Origin: Enterococcus sp.
GTDB taxonomy: Bacteria; Bacillota; Bacilli; Lactobacillales; Enterococcaceae
DNA: 64,000 nucleotides
Direction: 5' to 3'
Assembly (NCBI RefSeq): GCF_022711995.1
Contig: NZ_JALAHI010000116.1
Location: 41,459 to 105,458, forward strand
Shown here: piece after piece, positions 36,526 to 47,172 of the stretch
Numbering within the stretch: position 1 is the first letter of the stretch
Layout of the letters: each line of letters begins with the position of its first letter
The notes under the pieces: model-generated
The model's database searches: none
Seen by the model: the letters and a program-made list of their open reading frames with translations, nothing else
What the model was told of the DNA's origin: nothing
Position numbers and translations under genes: made by a program

Positions 36526-37842
36526 TTGAAAAGTCAATTAAAAAAAGAAATCAGTTTTTTCGGAGCGCTATAAAAAGTCATGTGAACAGTGATTGGCGCA
36601 GGCGTGTTTTTCAAAGCAGCGGCTGTGGTTCAGCAGACCCAATCCACCGGTTTGACTTTGTTGGTATGGCTACTTGCCGGTTTTCTAACCATTTGCGGCG
36701 GCTTGACCGTGGCAGAGTTGGCAACGGCAATTCCCGAAACCGGCGGTCCCATTCGCTATATTGAAAGAATTTATGGGAAGTTACCCTCTTTTTTATTAGG
36801 CTGGGCACAAAGTATCATTTACTTTCCAGCGAATGTTGCAGCATTAAGTATTATTTTTGCTACCCAGTGTTTGAACTTATTTCATCTTCCAAGCAATTAT
36901 TTGCTTCCTTTATCGATTTTAACGGGAACGAGTGTGACTTTGATCAATCTTTTAGGGACAAAAGTCGCCGCTCAAGTCCAGTCTCTCACCTTAGCTGTCA
37001 AGTTGATCCCGATTGCAGTGATCATCGTGGCAGGTCTGCTGACACCTGGACAAGTCTCGGTCTCATTGGTTGATGTTTCTTCCAACACTCAAGGCTCCCT
37101 AGCCGCGGGTATTAGCAGTGCCCTTTTAGCGACACTTTTTGCTTATGACGGCTGGATGGGTGTGGGCAATGTTGCCGGGGAAATGAAGCGACCAGAAAAA
37201 GATTTGCCTAAAGCCATTATCTTTGGGTTGAGTTTTGTCACATTGGTCTACGTGTTGATCAATATCGCTTTTTTGAAAACATTGCCGATTGATCAAATCG
37301 CCGGCAATTTGAACAGTGCCTCAGAAACAGCGATGGCTTTGTTCGGCAGTTTTGGCGGTAAGCTGGTCACGATTGGTATTTTGATTTCTGTTTATGGGGC
37401 ATTGAATGGCTATACTATGACTGGATTGCGAGTCCCTTATGCCATGGCGCTGGAAGACGAAATTCCTTTTAGCAAGACCTTTGCAACTTTAAGTAAAAGG
37501 ACCAATGCCCCTTATGCGGCGGCCTTTTTACAATTAGGGATCGCTTGTGTCATGATGCTTTTAGGAACCTTTGATCTATTGACCGATATGCTGGTTTTTG
37601 TTATGTGGTTCTTTAGCGTGTTATTGTTTATCGGGGTTTTTCGTTTGCGAAAGACAGAACCGCAGATGAAGCGTCCATATAAAGTTCCCTTCTATCCCAT
37701 CATTCCATTGATCGCGATCCTAGGTGGCTGTTTTATTTTGATCATGACATTGATCACTGACACTTGGTTAGCGATAGTGGGGATCGGTGTGACTTTATTA
37801 GGGATTCCTGTTTTTTATGCAAAAGCAAAACGAGAGGAGTGA
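36526..37842 (+). pseudogene. Amino-acid permease (APC/SteT-like) with two in-frame stops near the start
   Basis: A normal APC-family permease frame starts at TTG 36526, behind AAAGGAGAGTGAG, and reads LKSQLKKEISFFGAL. It then meets TAA at 36571 and TGA at 36583, followed in the same frame by VIGAGVFFKAA, the conserved substrate-binding turn of transmembrane segment 1. From GTG 36589 the frame is open for 417 codons with about eleven more membrane segments and all family features. Both stops sit inside segment 1, where the family has residues like I and G, so point mutations are the simple reading. A product starting at GTG 36589 would lack half of segment 1. The gene is probably inactive, though recently so, unless this is an assembly error. 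Confidence 0.8.
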
Positions 37843-37846
37843 AAGA

Positions 37847-38815
37847 ATGAAAATCGTTGTACTTGATGGCTATGCCTTGAATCCTGGCGATTTGGACTGG
37901 CAAGGTTTTGAAGAATTGGGGGAGGTGACGGTTTATGATCGCACCTCGTATACAGATCGGCTAGAAATAATTGAGCGGATCGGTAATGCCGAAGCGATTT
38001 TGACAAATAAAACACCGATCACCGCAGATGTGATCCAGGCTTGCCCACAATTAAACTATATCGGGGTCTTAGCAACTGGCTACAATGTTGTTGATTTAGA
38101 GGCGGCTACCTCACAAGGAATTACCGTAACCAATATTCCTAGTTATAGTACAAATTCAGTGGCACAAGCGACATTTGCATTATTGCTTGAGGTGACCAAT
38201 CAAGTAGGCAGGCATAACCAATCGGTTCATCAAGGAGATTGGCAGAATAGTCCCGATTTTTCTTATTGGCAGACACCTTTGATGGAACTGGCTGGCAAGA
38301 CGATTGGGTTGATTGGCTATGGCGCAATCGCACAGGCGGTTGCCGAAATTGCTCACGCGTTTCAGATGACCGTCATCTATTACAATCATCGCCCCAAAAC
38401 ACCACAAGCGGAATGGGCAGAACAAGTTTCCTTGGAACAACTCTTTCGACAAGCTGATATCATCAGTTTGCACCTGCCGCAATTTCCTGAAACAGAGAAA
38501 ATGATCGACGCCCATGCACTGTCTCAAATGAAAAAAGCAGCGATTTTAATCAACACGGCTCGAGGAGGACTGCTGGATGAAACAGCAGTGGCAGAAGCAT
38601 TAAGTGCTGGACAAATCGCGGCTTTGGCGGCGGATGTGGTCTCTCAGGAACCAATCACCGCAGACAATCCGCTGCTCCATGCGCCTAACTGCTACTTAAC
38701 CCCTCATATTGCTTGGGCACCGTTGGAGACCCGCCAACGATTGCTGACGATTGCTGTTTCAAATTATCGACACTTCTTAGAACAACAGCCAATCAATGTC
38801 GTCAACGGCAAATAA
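37847..38815 (+). CDS. D-2-hydroxyacid dehydrogenase
   Basis: This 322-residue NAD(P)-dependent dehydrogenase is of the D-2-hydroxyacid family (glycerate/hydroxypyruvate-reductase type). The NAD-binding motif GLIGYGAIAQAVAEIA lies mid-protein; the catalytic arginine is in NTARGGLLDE, the glutamate in VVSQEPI and the histidine in TPHIAWAP. Substrate-domain signature LATGYNVVDLEAA is also present. The start follows GAGAGGAGTGAAAGA, five bases after the permease stop, so the two were co-transcribed. It may have processed the 2-oxo acid of an amino acid carried by that permease; this is inference. Confidence 0.9.
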   Translation: MKIVVLDGYALNPGDLDWQGFEELGEVTVYDRTSYTDRLEIIERIGNAEAILTNKTPITADVIQACPQLNYIGVLATGYNVVDLEAATSQGITVTNIPSYSTNSVAQATFALLLEVTNQVGRHNQSVHQGDWQNSPDFSYWQTPLMELAGKTIGLIGYGAIAQAVAEIAHAFQMTVIYYNHRPKTPQAEWAEQVSLEQLFRQADIISLHLPQFPETEKMIDAHALSQMKKAAILINTARGGLLDETAVAEALSAGQIAALAADVVSQEPITADNPLLHAPNCYLTPHIAWAPLETRQRLLTIAVSNYRHFLEQQPINVVNGK

Positions 38816-38823
38816 AGAGCTAA

Positions 38824-38853
38824 CAACTACTGTGGCTTTTGTTACAGTAGTTG
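38824..38853. other. Perfect 10-bp hairpin after the dehydrogenase gene
   Basis: CAACTACTGT (38824-38833) pairs with ACAGTAGTTG (38844-38853), without a T run. It precedes a proper terminator. Confidence 0.55.
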
Positions 38854-38874
38854 AAAGCCAATAGTTTTGATAGG

Positions 38875-38908
38875 AAAGTTTCCCTCGGTCGAGTGGAAAC
38901 TTTTTTTG
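38875..38908 (+). terminator. Terminator of the permease-dehydrogenase unit
   Basis: AAAGTTTCC (38875-38883) pairs with GGAAACTTT (38894-38902), followed by a T run. Confidence 0.9.
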
Positions 38909-39004
38909 TTTTTCTTTTAAAAAAAATCTGGCTGACTCGAAACAAACAATCATTTAGTAAGTTTGGCAAGATTAAGTCAAAAATAATATCTCTGGATAAA
39001 GTCC

Positions 39005-39032
39005 TTGCAATCACTTAAAAAATCGGTATAAT
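39005..39032 (+). promoter_or_regulatory. Promoter of the manganese importer
   Basis: TTGCAA (39005-39010) and the perfect TATAAT (39027-39032) are 16 bases apart. Confidence 0.8.
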
Positions 39033-39042
39033 TGATCATAAG

Positions 39043-39056
39043 TTAGGCGTGCCTAA
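39043..39056. promoter_or_regulatory. DtxR/MntR-family operator candidate
   Basis: TTAGGC and GCCTAA flank a 2-base centre, a perfect palindrome about ten bases downstream of the -10 box. This TTAGGC-type site resembles those bound by Mn-dependent DtxR-family repressors (EfaR, MntR, SloR). Repression of import when Mn is plentiful is expected. The regulator gene is not in the window. Confidence 0.7.
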
Positions 39057-39103
39057 AAAATAAATAAACGATACTTTAATATAAATGCCAAGGAGGACAA
39101 ATC

Positions 39104-39835
39104 ATGCTCACATTTTCAGATATTTCGGCAAGCTATGATGGGAAAAACCAAGCGATTACTGGCCTATCATTCACTGTCGATCAACCTGCTATCGTTGGGA
39201 TCGTCGGGCCCAACGGGGCAGGGAAATCAACTTTCATCAAAGCCGCACTTCAGCTGATTCCTTCAGAAGGGACAGTCACTTCTGAAGGGAAGAAGCTCAA
39301 TACATTTCAAAAAACGATTGCTTATGTGGAACAAAAAACAGCAGTGGACTATACGTTTCCCATCACAGTCAAAGAAGTGGTGTCATTGGGACTTTATCCC
39401 CAGCTGACTCTCTTTCAACGCATCAAGAGCAAGGAGTGGCAAAAAGTCACTACGGCATTGGAATCTGTGCAAATGGCAGATTTTGCTGAACGTCAGATTG
39501 GTGAACTATCTGGTGGCCAATTCCAACGAGTGCTGATTGCTCGTACATTAGTTCAGGATGCCAAATACATTTTTTTAGATGAACCCTTTGTAGGAATCGA
39601 TGCCATGAGCGAGGCGATTATTATCGACCTTTTACGGACGTTTCGCGAACAGGGAAAAACGATTTTTATCGTTCATCATGACTTGGGGAAGGTGACAGAA
39701 TACTTTGATGAATTGGTAATGATGAATCAACGGTTGATTGCCTATGGACCAACGGCGTCTGTTTTTACGGAAGCCAATTTGAAAAAAACGTTTGGCGATG
39801 CAATCATCGTAAAAGGAGGCGTTTCAGATGATTAG
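39104..39835 (+). CDS. Metal ABC transporter ATPase (EfaC/PsaB-like)
   Basis: This 243-residue cytoplasmic ATPase has Walker [12 protein letters not shown]-loop [12 protein letters not shown] signature LSGGQFQRV, Walker [13 protein letters not shown] and H-loop IVHHDLGK. The PsaB/EfaC/ZnuC branch serves manganese or zinc uptake. The gene overlaps the next by 8 bases and the start follows CAAGGAGGACAAATC. Promoter and DtxR-like operator sit just upstream. Manganese is favoured by the ligand set of the fused binding protein encoded next. Confidence 0.94.
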   Translation: MLTFSDISASYDGKNQAITGLSFTVDQPAIVGIVGPNGAGKSTFIKAALQLIPSEGTVTSEGKKLNTFQKTIAYVEQKTAVDYTFPITVKEVVSLGLYPQLTLFQRIKSKEWQKVTTALESVQMADFAERQIGELSGGQFQRVLIARTLVQDAKYIFLDEPFVGIDAMSEAIIIDLLRTFREQGKTIFIVHHDLGKVTEYFDELVMMNQRLIAYGPTASVFTEANLKKTFGDAIIVKGGVSDD

Positions 39836-41585
39836 TCATTTTATTGATGGATTAGTCAATTATCACTTTCTGCAAAATGCGTTGATTACGGCTGTGGCGA
39901 TTGGGATCGTTGCCGGAGTGATCGGATGTTTTATTATTTTGCGAGGGATGTCATTGATGGGGGATGCCATCTCTCATGCCGTGCTGCCGGGCGTGGCACT
40001 ATCCTATATTTTAGGGGTGAATTTTTTTGTGGGGGCGATTTTCTTTGGTGTTCTTGCTTCCATCATCATCACTTATATTTCCAACAATAGTTTGATCAAA
40101 AGCGATACGGCCATTGGGATCACCTTCAGTTCCTTTTTGGCACTAGGGGTCATCTTGATCGGAGTTGCCAACAGCTCTACGGATTTGTTCCACATTTTAT
40201 TTGGGAACGTGCTAGCTGTACAAGATGGCGATAAGTGGATCACCATTGCGATTGCTCTAGTCGTTCTGGCACTGATCCTGCTCTTCTTTCGACCGTTGCT
40301 GATCACTTCTTTTGATCCCATGATGGCAAAAGCCTTTGGAATGAACGTACAAGTCTATCACTACTTGTTGATGCTGCTTTTGACATTGGTCTCTGTGACT
40401 GCGATGCAAAGTGTGGGTACCATCTTGATCGTGGCATTGCTGGTCACGCCAGCTGCAACAGCGTATTTGTATACAAAGCGGCTGAGCCACATGATGGTGA
40501 TTGCAGGGATACTAGGCGGTGCTTCTTCTGTAATCGGGCTATTTATCGGCTATACCTTTAATATTGCTGCGGGATCAAGCATCGTTCTCACTGCAGCTGT
40601 CTTGTTTGTCTTAGGATTTCTCTTTTCACCCAAACAACAAACGACTCCTGCCAAACGTTGGCTGACCACCGCAACAGTTTCTGCGGCAGCCATTGCCGGT
40701 GGCTTCTTGATTTATCAGCAAACAGAGCAAGCCGCAGCCGTTGAGGACAAGTTAAATGTTGTAGTAACTAATTCGATTTTAGCAGATATAACCAAAAACA
40801 TTGCAGGGGACAAAATCAATCTCCACAGTATTGTTCCAGTAGGACGTGACCCTCATGAATATGAACCTTTGGCAGAAGATGTCCAGAAAGCCACCGATGC
40901 CGATCTGCTCTTCTACAATGGCTTGAACTTGGAAACTGGCGGCAATGGCTGGTTTACCAAATTGATGAACAATGCCAACAAAAAAGCGGATGAAGACTAC
41001 TTTGCTGTCAGTGATGGCGTCGAGGTGCTTTATCTTTCTGATGATGAGGATCACACAAAAGCAGATCCCCATGCGTGGCTCAACTTGGAAAATGGCATGA
41101 TCTATGCCCAAAATATCGCCAAACATTTAAGCAGCAAAGATCCCGCAAATCAAGCCTTTTATCAAGAGAACTTGGAGCAGTATCTCAAGCAGCTTTCAGA
41201 ATTAGATCAGCAAGCCAAAGCAAACTTTGCCGCGATTCCCAAAGAAAAGAAATTGATCGTGACCAGCGAAGGGGCATTTAAGTATTTTTCTAAAGCGTAT
41301 GGCGTCCCGTCGGCCTATATCTGGGAAATCAATACCGAAGAGGAAGGTACTCCTGCCCAAATCAAAAACTTAGTCGATCAATTGCAAGCGTCCGCCGTGC
41401 CTTCACTCTTTGTCGAAAGTAGTGTCAATACCCGCCCCATGCAAAGCGTCTCTCGGGATTCAGGGATACCGATCTATGGTACGGTCTTTACCGACTCGAT
41501 TGCTGAACCTGGAGAAGATGGCGATAGTTATTATGCGATGATGAAGTGGAACTTAGAAACGATCTATAACGGATTACGCCAATAA
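39828..41585 (+). CDS. Fused metal ABC permease and PsaA/EfaA-type Mn-binding protein
   Basis: This 585-residue single chain holds two normally separate subunits. Residues 1 to about 270 are an ABC-3 permease with eight or so membrane segments ([29 protein letters not shown]). About residue 283-298 is an extra hydrophobic segment in place of a lipobox. From about 305 on comes a full cluster A-I binding protein: [20 protein letters not shown], His in GRDPHEYEP, His in ADPHAWLN, Glu in TSEGAFKYF and Asp in [10 protein letters not shown] His-His-Glu-Asp set without a His-rich loop is the PsaA/MtsA manganese pattern. The frame is continuous with no stop or frameshift. The membrane anchor should place the binding domain outside the cell. 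Confidence 0.92.
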   Translation: MISHFIDGLVNYHFLQNALITAVAIGIVAGVIGCFIILRGMSLMGDAISHAVLPGVALSYILGVNFFVGAIFFGVLASIIITYISNNSLIKSDTAIGITFSSFLALGVILIGVANSSTDLFHILFGNVLAVQDGDKWITIAIALVVLALILLFFRPLLITSFDPMMAKAFGMNVQVYHYLLMLLLTLVSVTAMQSVGTILIVALLVTPAATAYLYTKRLSHMMVIAGILGGASSVIGLFIGYTFNIAAGSSIVLTAAVLFVLGFLFSPKQQTTPAKRWLTTATVSAAAIAGGFLIYQQTEQAAAVEDKLNVVVTNSILADITKNIAGDKINLHSIVPVGRDPHEYEPLAEDVQKATDADLLFYNGLNLETGGNGWFTKLMNNANKKADEDYFAVSDGVEVLYLSDDEDHTKADPHAWLNLENGMIYAQNIAKHLSSKDPANQAFYQENLEQYLKQLSELDQQAKANFAAIPKEKKLIVTSEGAFKYFSKAYGVPSAYIWEINTEEEGTPAQIKNLVDQLQASAVPSLFVESSVNTRPMQSVSRDSGIPIYGTVFTDSIAEPGEDGDSYYAMMKWNLETIYNGLRQ

Positions 41586-41588
41586 ATA

Positions 41589-41651
41589 AACAAGCTCTGA
41601 AGCTGCTCAGCTATCTTAGTCAAGATAGTGAAGGGGGCTTAAGAGCTTGTT
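41589..41651. terminator. Bidirectional terminator
   Basis: AACAAGCTCT (41589-41598) pairs with AGAGCTTGTT (41642-41651), with an inner TATCTT/AAGATA stem. It lies directly between the convergent manganese-importer and phosphoesterase genes. Confidence 0.75.
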
Positions 41652-42512
41652 TTAGGCTACGGCATGTTTCTCAGCCGGCACGAGATGATAATAAGTGATT
41701 TCCGGAGGCACTGCAAAACGCGCTGGAATTGCGGTCGTACCGACACCACTGGAAACACTAAGTAATGTATTCGGTGCTAAAAGATAAAGGCCATCTGTAT
41801 ATTTAAGGGCACCTTTGGTCTTGGCAAAATAAAAGGGCACGCGAATCTGTCCGCCGTGACTGTGACCGGAGAGAACTAGGTCGTAATCACGAATGTTGTC
41901 TACGCGCGAGACATAGTCGGGTTCATGAATCAGGAGGATCTGCCATTCCGCTAATGTCGGTTCGTAGTGATAATGCACATTTTTGCTGGCGCTATCGATT
42001 CCTACGATATTCATTGAAGTTTTTTCGTCAGAGCCAAAAATTGATTCGTTATCTAATAATGTAAAATTTGCGTTTTTATACACTTCACTTACAAAAAAGT
42101 GTCCATCGCTTAAATGATCATGATTGCCTAAAACCGCAATTTTACCCATTGGGGCATTCAACTTCTTCAATTTTTCAACAAGACGACTGGTGGAACGATG
42201 GGGCCACTTGCGGTAATCATCAATCAAATCACCGGTAATGATGATTAAATCAGGCTTGTTTAAAATCGTGGACCGAATGATGCGATTGATTCGCTGTGGC
42301 TTGAACCAATGGGAAAAGTGAAGATCACTGATATGGGCGATGACGACATTCTTCTCATCTTGATAAAGATCATACGCTTTGGAAATATCAAGAACCGTCT
42401 GCTTCTCTTTTTTGATCAAATAATGCCGTTGTTTCAAGCGCCTCGGTTCGATGATAAAGGCATAAAAAAGCAAGCCCACAAGGAAGGAAAAGATAAAAAT
42501 GAAGGTCAACAT
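41652..42512 (-). CDS. Membrane-anchored metallophosphoesterase
   Basis: This 286-residue protein has one N-terminal membrane segment (residues 2-22) and a calcineurin-type phosphoesterase domain. Metal-site motifs: VIAHISDLHF, ITGDLIDD, VLGNHDH, LLIHEPD and GHSHGGQIRVPF. The arrangement is that of YkuE/YaeI-type enzymes, which act at the membrane on lipid-linked or nucleotide substrates. The actual substrate is not visible. The start follows AAAAGGAGACCCGCC. It is a single gene, with a T-rich intergenic region upstream. Confidence 0.88.
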   Translation of the reverse strand: MLTFIFIFSFLVGLLFYAFIIEPRRLKQRHYLIKKEKQTVLDISKAYDLYQDEKNVVIAHISDLHFSHWFKPQRINRIIRSTILNKPDLIIITGDLIDDYRKWPHRSTSRLVEKLKKLNAPMGKIAVLGNHDHLSDGHFFVSEVYKNANFTLLDNESIFGSDEKTSMNIVGIDSASKNVHYHYEPTLAEWQILLIHEPDYVSRVDNIRDYDLVLSGHSHGGQIRVPFYFAKTKGALKYTDGLYLLAPNTLLSVSSGVGTTAIPARFAVPPEITYYHLVPAEKHAVA

Positions 42513-42991
42513 GGCGGGTCTCCTTTTTTGTTTAACTAACTAATAGCATAGTAGATTCATCTCAAAAAAGCAATCAAACAAAAGACATTCAGTAAAAAAA
42601 TTAAGTCTTTTTTTGATTGCTTTTCAATAGATAAAAAAACACAACGTGGAATCCTATTAAATGACCAACAAATGAATATTCATTGAAAATGATTCAGCTA
42701 GGATAACAACGGTGACCGTTTCGACAGCAGAACAGTTAGCGGCAAGCAAAGCTGTTCTGCTCATCTTGTTTGGTAAAGGAAAAGAACCCAAGCAATCTCA
42801 CTTGGCTGTAATATTTGCCAAAGCATTTGCGTCACAGTTCCATTGTTGCAAGCAAAGATTTTCCCAAAAGCTCCTTTTTTAAAATGAATCCACTCGAACA
42901 CAATCCAATCGGTTTCAAATAGGAGGAATCCCCGGGACGATACCGGAAGTAAAATGCTGCCAGTAGATACGAGTATACAGCTCATTAGAAA
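42513..42991. other. 479-base intergenic region without a supported gene
   Basis: Both flanking genes are on the minus strand. A perfect 10-bp hairpin, AGCAGAACAG (42726-42735) with CTGTTCTGCT (42752-42761), lies in the middle. A 74-codon minus-strand frame at 42761-42985 ends at the hairpin but has no ribosome site and no recognisable family. The sequence may be decayed coding DNA or hold a small RNA. Confidence 0.4.
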
Positions 42992-43675
42992 TTATTTGAT
43001 ACGTGAAAATTTTTGCAAGCGCCGACCTTTTTTTGAAGGAAGCAAGACAGTCAAGCAATCATAGGGCGCAGTGAGCAGTCGCCAAGCAAAGGCTTTACTA
43101 GAAGCGGTGGGATAATTTTTCTTGAACAACAAATGACCACTGATCAGTGCAAAAACAACTGCTGCAATCATGATCCATCGATCATCCCATGCTGTAAAAT
43201 GATGGATCGCTGTAATCAAGAACGGATAGCTGTAAAAATACATTGCTGTAAAGATAAAGGTCACGTTTCTCGTCAATTGTTTAAGTGTCAATAAAAAGAA
43301 AAGGGCTGAAAACAATAGACCTAGTGGTGGAAACAGCGTCACCAAAAACGAATAAAGAACTCCCAGAAGAATCATCCCTGGACCTTTGACAAGGGCAGCG
43401 ATCACAAAAACCAATAAAAGAAATAAGAGCTGTTGCGTGAAGGTGGCAACCGTCAATAAACTAAATAAAATCAATAAGAACCAGTGGGAGAATGTTGCTG
43501 TTTGATCATTGGTAGTTGGCTTTTGTTGCAACTTGAGCCAGTTCGCAAAACTTGGGAAATCTTTTTGAAAATCATTTTTGAAATTCCCCTGATATTGTTG
43601 GTGGGCGTTTTGCTGGCGATAATAGGTATAGCGCTGTCGTAAGGTACATTTTGTAAATGGTTTTGATTTTTCCAT
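42992..43675 (-). CDS. Hypothetical membrane protein
   Basis: The 227-residue protein starts with a basic, Gln-rich cytoplasmic region of about 65 residues (RQRYTYYRQQNAHQQYQG). About five hydrophobic segments follow at 68-105, 108-135, 140-158, 170-185 and 190-205, then a basic tail. I do not recognise a family. The start at 43675 is chosen because GGAGGTG lies six bases before it; a TTG 15 bases upstream overlaps the ribosome site. It is divergent from tatD. The strong ribosome site and hydrophobic pattern support a real gene. Confidence 0.75.
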   Translation of the reverse strand: MEKSKPFTKCTLRQRYTYYRQQNAHQQYQGNFKNDFQKDFPSFANWLKLQQKPTTNDQTATFSHWFLLILFSLLTVATFTQQLLFLLLVFVIAALVKGPGMILLGVLYSFLVTLFPPLGLLFSALFFLLTLKQLTRNVTFIFTAMYFYSYPFLITAIHHFTAWDDRWIMIAAVVFALISGHLLFKKNYPTASSKAFAWRLLTAPYDCLTVLLPSKKGRRLQKFSRIK

Positions 43676-43865
43676 CTTTTTCACCTCCAAGTCTGATGGA
43701 TCGTAAGTCTATTATAGTCGAAGCTTATTTTTCCTCCCTCCACCTTGGGACTGATTTTTTCGTGATTGCTGAAAACTTTCTTTAGCGAATGAAAAAACAA
43801 GGAGGATTCATTTCTTAAAGCTGCAAAATATGCTAGAGTATAGAGGGAAACAAGGAGGAATTAGA

Positions 43866-44628
43866 ATGATTTTTGATTCACACACGCATTTAAATGCGGA
43901 ACAATTTAATGACGAGATTCCCGAAACGATTGCCAGAGCCTATGAGCTTGGAGTAACCAAAATGGCAGTTGTCGGATTTGATCAACCTACGATTGAAAAA
44001 TCATTGGCGTTAAGTCAAGAATATGACGGGATATATAGCATCGTTGGCTGGCACCCGACAGAAGCTGGGTCTTATACAAAAGAAATCGAGACGTTTATTC
44101 AAGATCGCTTAACCAAGCCAAAAGTTGTGGCATTAGGCGAAATTGGGTTGGACTATCATTGGATGGAAGATCCCAAAGATGTGCAAGCTGCTGTCTTTCG
44201 CCGACAAATCGCCATTGCCAAAGAGATGAAGCTGCCAATTAGTATTCATACTCGGGAAGCACTGGAAGATACTTATCAGATTTTAAAAGAAGAAAAAATC
44301 TTTGATATCGGTGGGATCATGCATAGTTTTAGCGGTGATGGGGAATGGGCAAAGCGCTTTTTGGATTTAGGGATGCACATTTCATTTAGTGGTGTAGTGA
44401 CCTTCAAAAAAGCCCTCGATGTCCAAGAAGCTGCGCAAGTGGTTCCAATGGATCGACTGTTAGTAGAAACGGATGCGCCTTATCTTGCGCCGATGCCTTA
44501 CCGAGGAAAACGGAATGAACCGGGCTATACCCGTTATGTTGTCGAAAAGATTGCAGAATTGCGGCAACTATCTTTTGACGCAGTTGCCCAACAAACCTAT
44601 ACCAATGCCGAAAAGTTGTTCAATTTGT

Positions 44629-44639
<11 letters not shown>
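43866..44639 (+). CDS. tatD: TatD-family metal-dependent DNase
   Basis: This 257-residue TIM-barrel metallohydrolase is of the TatD family, with 3'-5' exonuclease activity on DNA reported for homologues. Metal ligands are visible in order: [30 protein letters not shown] and [10 protein letters not shown]. The start at 43866 follows AAGGAGGAATTAGA; upstream in-frame codons lack a site. It is the first gene of the conserved tatD-rnmV-rsmA cluster of Firmicutes and overlaps rnmV by 11 bases. Confidence 0.94.
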
Positions 44640-46088
<1,449 letters not shown>

Positions 46089-46278
46089 GACAACTGAATG
46101 AGTAACGAAACTACAAAAGCTGTGATCCAAGTCGATCAACAAATAGACAATCCGAAGCGTTTGACGTGCCTCCACTATTCAGTAGGGCAGAGGGCACTTT
46201 CGTAAAAAAAAATTCAACGAAAGTGAGAGGTTGGGCTATGTTTGTCTGGAATGACTTGGGATACAGCTTTATTTTTTT

Positions 46279-46340
46279 GTGTCTTGACACCTTTTGTTTT
46301 TCAAGCTACAATGAGCGAGATAAATGTGTCAAGACACATT
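46279..46340. promoter_or_regulatory. niaX promoter with two NiaR-like operators
   Basis: TTGACA (46284-46289) and TACAAT (46307-46312) are 17 bases apart. Operator 1, GTGTCTTGACAC at 46279-46290, covers the -35 box. Operator 2, AATGTGTC-AA-GACACATT at 46323-46340, lies at the transcript start. The shared GTGTC-WW-GACAC pattern resembles sites of NiaR, the nicotinate-responsive repressor; that assignment rests on memory of the motif. Confidence 0.75.
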
Positions 46341-46356
46341 AGAGGAGGAGTTATTC

Positions 46357-46971
46357 ATGAAAAAACATTCAGTTCGTCATTTAACCATTGCCGCGCTTTT
46401 GATCGGTATGGGGATCGTTATTCCGATGGTGATGCCAAAGATCGTCATTGGTCCTGCTTCCTTTACATTAGCAAGCCACGTCCCTTTATTTATGGCCATG
46501 TTCTTTTCGCCAGGAATGGCAATCGCAGTTGCTTTAGGAACCACCTTCGGCTTTTTTCTCACATTGCCGCCAATCATTGCATTGCGGGCACTTTCCCATG
46601 TTGTTTTTGCTGTGATCGGTGCCATTTATTTACAAAAGAATCCCGGTATCTTATTAAAAAATGGCAAGCCAACATTGCTCAATGGCCGTTTTCAAGCATT
46701 TAACCTAGTGATCGGTTTGATTCATTCGATTGTGGAGATGCTTGTTGTTGCAGTCTTTTACTTTACCGGCAACGTACCAGGTACCGCTTTTGATGGCAAT
46801 TTTTATTACTTCTTGTTCGTGTTGATGGGTGTTGGCGGCTTGATCCATAGCTTAGTGGATTATAATCTGGCTTATTTTGTCGCCGGCGCATTAAGCAAGC
46901 AGTTTGATATCTACTCTTTTTCAAGAGCCAAAAAATTAGGGATCGGAAAAAAAGAACAAGCCCTTTCTTAA
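46357..46971 (+). CDS. niaX: ECF transporter S component, probably niacin (NiaX)
   Basis: This 204-residue membrane protein has about six segments and the substrate-capture pattern of ECF S components, with an N-terminal MKKHSVRHLTIAALLIGMG helix carrying the Ala-rich contact face for EcfT. It would bind a vitamin outside and rely on the shared EcfAAT module. Niacin is inferred from the two NiaR-like operators over its promoter. The start at 46357 follows AGAGGAGGAGTTATTC; a longer frame runs through operator 2. It is a single gene with its own terminator. Confidence 0.75.
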   Translation: MKKHSVRHLTIAALLIGMGIVIPMVMPKIVIGPASFTLASHVPLFMAMFFSPGMAIAVALGTTFGFFLTLPPIIALRALSHVVFAVIGAIYLQKNPGILLKNGKPTLLNGRFQAFNLVIGLIHSIVEMLVVAVFYFTGNVPGTAFDGNFYYFLFVLMGVGGLIHSLVDYNLAYFVAGALSKQFDIYSFSRAKKLGIGKKEQALS

Positions 46972-46993
46972 ACCAAATAAGAACCAATCTGCT

Positions 46994-47033
46994 AAAAGAT
47001 AAGGAAAGCATCATCATTCCTTATCTTTTTTGT
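46994..47033 (+). terminator. Terminator of niaX
   Basis: AAAAGATAAGGAA (46994-47006) pairs perfectly with TTCCTTATCTTTT (47017-47029), followed by T. Confidence 0.92.
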
Positions 47034-47172
47034 GGCCTTTTTTGTTGTGCAGAATGGTTTAAGCAGAAAAACTGCGCCCTTGATTTTCAATACCTTCATT
47101 TTTAAAAATATAAATTCTTTTCGTTTGGTTGCTATTCAAGGTATAATAATCAAGTAAGAAAGGGGTAAACTG

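Noticed and set aside
42761..42985. 74-codon frame on the minus strand
   Set aside because: No ribosome site, no family resemblance, and it is the only frame in a non-coding gap. It is kept only as a note on the gap.
46242..46703. 153-codon plus-strand frame overlapping niaX
   Set aside because: It runs through the promoter and operators and overlaps NiaX in another frame; its sequence is Cys/His-rich nonsense.
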